Part shown: one piece after another, positions 42,044 through 43,267 of the stretch | Position numbering within the stretch: the first letter of the stretch is position 1 | How the letters are laid out: the number at the start of each line of letters is the position of its first letter | NCBI GenBank assembly: GCA_028710485.1 | Contig: JAQTTZ010000025.1 | Span: 1 to 43,267 of the forward strand | DNA: 43,267 nucleotides | Direction: 5' to 3' | Source: Bacteriovorax sp. | Lineage (GTDB): Bacteria; Bdellovibrionota; Bacteriovoracia; Bacteriovoracales; Bacteriovoracaceae | The notes under the pieces: model-generated | Database searches by the model: none | The model's input: only the letters and a program-made list of their open reading frames with translations | What the model was told of the DNA's origin: nothing | Made by a program: the position numbers and the translations under genes

Positions 42044-42517
42044 ATGATTGATAAAAAAATAATTCTCAAAAAACTAATTGAAAATTTGCGCAATGAACTT
42101 GTCGAAGTGGAAAGTGCTGCCAAATCAACCAGAGACCTGGTCACGGCAGATGATTTAAAATCTGAAGGAAAGTACGATACTCGTGCTATCGAAGCATCTT
42201 ACCTTGCGAGTGCTCAGCTAAAACGGGTTGAAGAAATAAAAACTGATATTCAAATGTTGGAAGAGATTGAACTTGTTAATGCTAATAAGCTGCAAATGGG
42301 CTCCTTGGCCCTAATCGAATATAAAGGTAATGAACGATATTATTTTTTAACTTCCACTTCTGGAGGCACAATGCTGACAGTGGATGAAAATACCATCTTG
42401 GTAATTTCGGTCTTTTCCCCTCTAGGAAATGGAGCTTTGGGCCTGCAAGCAGGGGAGAGCTTTGAAATAGAAACACCCAAAGAAATGAGAACTTATAAAA
42501 TTATCAACGTTTACTAG
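42044..42517 (+). CDS. GreA/GreB-family transcript cleavage factor
   Basis: The 157-residue protein has the two Gre parts: an N-terminal coiled coil with an acidic tip (TADDLKSEGKYDTRAIEASY, compare GDLKENAEYHAAREQ in E. coli GreA) and a C-terminal FKBP-like domain (VFSPLGNGALGLQAGESFEI, then PKEMRTYKIINVY). Gre factors rescue arrested RNA polymerase. The tip is not the canonical one, so it may be a Gre-like regulator, not GreA itself. No Shine-Dalgarno is seen before the ATG, and TATTAT about 16 bases upstream could make a very short leader. Confidence 0.8.
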   Translation: MIDKKIILKKLIENLRNELVEVESAAKSTRDLVTADDLKSEGKYDTRAIEASYLASAQLKRVEEIKTDIQMLEEIELVNANKLQMGSLALIEYKGNERYYFLTSTSGGTMLTVDENTILVISVFSPLGNGALGLQAGESFEIETPKEMRTYKIINVY

Positions 42518-42610
42518 TCGTTTCTGGTTTTTGTTCGAATATTTTAGCATAAACAATCTTTCAATCATTTATACAAGTTTTTTCAAAGACAACTATTTCC
42601 TGTCCTAAGG

Positions 42611-42799
42611 TTATAATTCTTGTTTGGTGTTGAACATAAAGAATGGGTCACTTGTTGTGATTTCGTTATCGATATAAATATAAGGATTGTGTTGAATCCG
42701 ATTTTCTATAGGATTTGAATTTGGTTCCTGTGGATTTTCAGAAGAAGGTTTTTTTTCATTTTCATTCAAGTTTTTATTGTCTCTGTTTACTTCAGTCAT
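42611..42799 (-). CDS. Small Asn/Glu-rich protein
   Basis: The 62 residues (MTEVNRDNKNLNENEKKPSS...) are polar and low in complexity, with no membrane helix; the C-terminus has FFMFNTKQEL. AGAGGA lies seven bases before the ATG, which supports a real start. The gene is convergent with the Gre-like gene. Function unknown; short disordered proteins of this type are easily spurious. Confidence 0.5.
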   Translation of the reverse strand: MTEVNRDNKNLNENEKKPSSENPQEPNSNPIENRIQHNPYIYIDNEITTSDPFFMFNTKQEL

Positions 42800-42982
42800 A
42801 GTTTTATCCTCTATATCTTAGTCATTCTTAGCAACACCAAAAGATAAAGCAATTTAAATGCCATCTATATGATCTTTAAATCACGTTAATAAGAAAATTA
42901 TTCTTGGTAATAGAAAAATGAATAAGGCAAAAAAGTACAAAATAAAAGTGACCTTCAAAAATTTAACAGACATAATTTTACT

Positions 42983-43267
42983 ATGAGAATATCTAGTATT
43001 AAAAAACTATTTAGTATCTTCTTCATTGGCTCAATCATAGGATCGTGTGCAACTCAAAGCAGGCCTACTTTATATCCGAATGAAGTTTTAAAAGAGCGCG
43101 GGCCGATAAAAGCAAAAGCTGATATTGATCAATGCTTAAGAGATGCCGATGTTTATTTTAATACGCCAGAAGGTAAAAGAGTTGCCAACGGGGCGTATTC
43201 AGCAACTTCTGTTGGTGGTTCTGTCGGCTTTGGTACAGGAGGAGTGGGATTAGGTGTAGGAGTTGGC
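42983..43267 (+). CDS. Lipoprotein with glycine-rich region (cut by window edge)
   Basis: The first 95 codons are visible. A type II signal peptide (FSIFFIGSIIGSC) gives a lipoprotein, followed by a polar segment (PTLYPNEVLKERGPIKAKAD, CLRDADVYF) and a glycine-rich stretch (VGGSVGFGTGGVGLGVGVG) running to the edge. The last looks like a glycine zipper of the kind in envelope proteins. The frame is open at the window end. Family unknown. Confidence 0.7.
   Translation, partial: MRISSIKKLFSIFFIGSIIGSCATQSRPTLYPNEVLKERGPIKAKADIDQCLRDADVYFNTPEGKRVANGAYSATSVGGSVGFGTGGVGLGVGVG

Noticed and set aside
1-43267. tRNA or rRNA genes
   Set aside because: Candidate T-loop-like strings (for example GGTTCGATTTG near 34156 and GGATTCAATCCCC near 18719) lack matching acceptor and anticodon stems.

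Overview
The window is AT-rich, gene-dense bacterial chromosome with many short intergenic gaps, four-base ATGA overlaps and convergent gene pairs that overlap at their 3' ends. Core genes for a Gram-negative envelope (apolipoprotein N-acyltransferase, arabinose-5-phosphate isomerase, many lipoproteins), the rho-DUF1385-prfA-prmC cluster and many secreted hydrolases suggest a member of the Bdellovibrionota, most likely the Bacteriovorax/Peredibacter side. That placement is inference from gene content and protein style; no rRNA or tRNA gene was seen to confirm it.

Layout. 1-3400: accessory stretch with a partial membrane protein at the edge, an alpha/beta hydrolase, an ORF6N-domain protein with palindromic operator-like sites, a frameshifted small secreted protein, and a membrane-anchored coiled-coil protein whose promoter and gene are duplicated 16 kb away. 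3279-5711 (minus): a tight operon of a ketol-acid reductoisomerase-family protein, panB and a type III pantothenate kinase (coaX), i.e. a pantothenate/CoA block in which the reductoisomerase homologue may supply the ketopantoate reductase step. 5786-9491 (plus): class IV aminotransferase, yacG, inositol monophosphatase family, a membrane coiled-coil protein and a HEAT-repeat secreted protein. 9516-17512: envelope genes (lipoprotein, kdsD, lnt, subtilase, mltG) with a zinc-ribbon protein and a DksA-type regulator. 17513-19354: second accessory stretch with a possible small RNA, a GNAT enzyme and the second coiled-coil cassette, which carries an in-frame 33-nt tandem repeat. 19370-26183: ruvX, then the rho-DUF1385-prfA-prmC-murA-HIT operon, which joins transcription termination, translation termination and peptidoglycan precursor synthesis. 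26295-33981: lipoprotein and hypothetical genes, the ABC-F ATPase uup, then a plus-strand run of YkgJ-type, methyltransferase, ArsC/Spx-like and DTW-domain (tRNA acp3U) genes. 34206-42517: secreted or surface functions: a pectinacetylesterase/Notum-like hydrolase, two very large tandem membrane paralogues of unknown function, a secreted phosphoesterase and an LCAT-like acyltransferase preceded by a 9-codon upstream ORF, then a GreA-type factor. The window ends inside a glycine-rich lipoprotein.

The observations I rate highest are the reductoisomerase-panB-coaX operon, the tandem large membrane paralogues with a matching C-terminal motif, the duplicated coiled-coil cassette that grew by exactly three 33-nt units, and several small regulatory layouts (upstream ORF coupling, terminators lying inside opposing genes, operator-like palindromes). 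No CRISPR array, insertion sequence, tRNA or rRNA was found.
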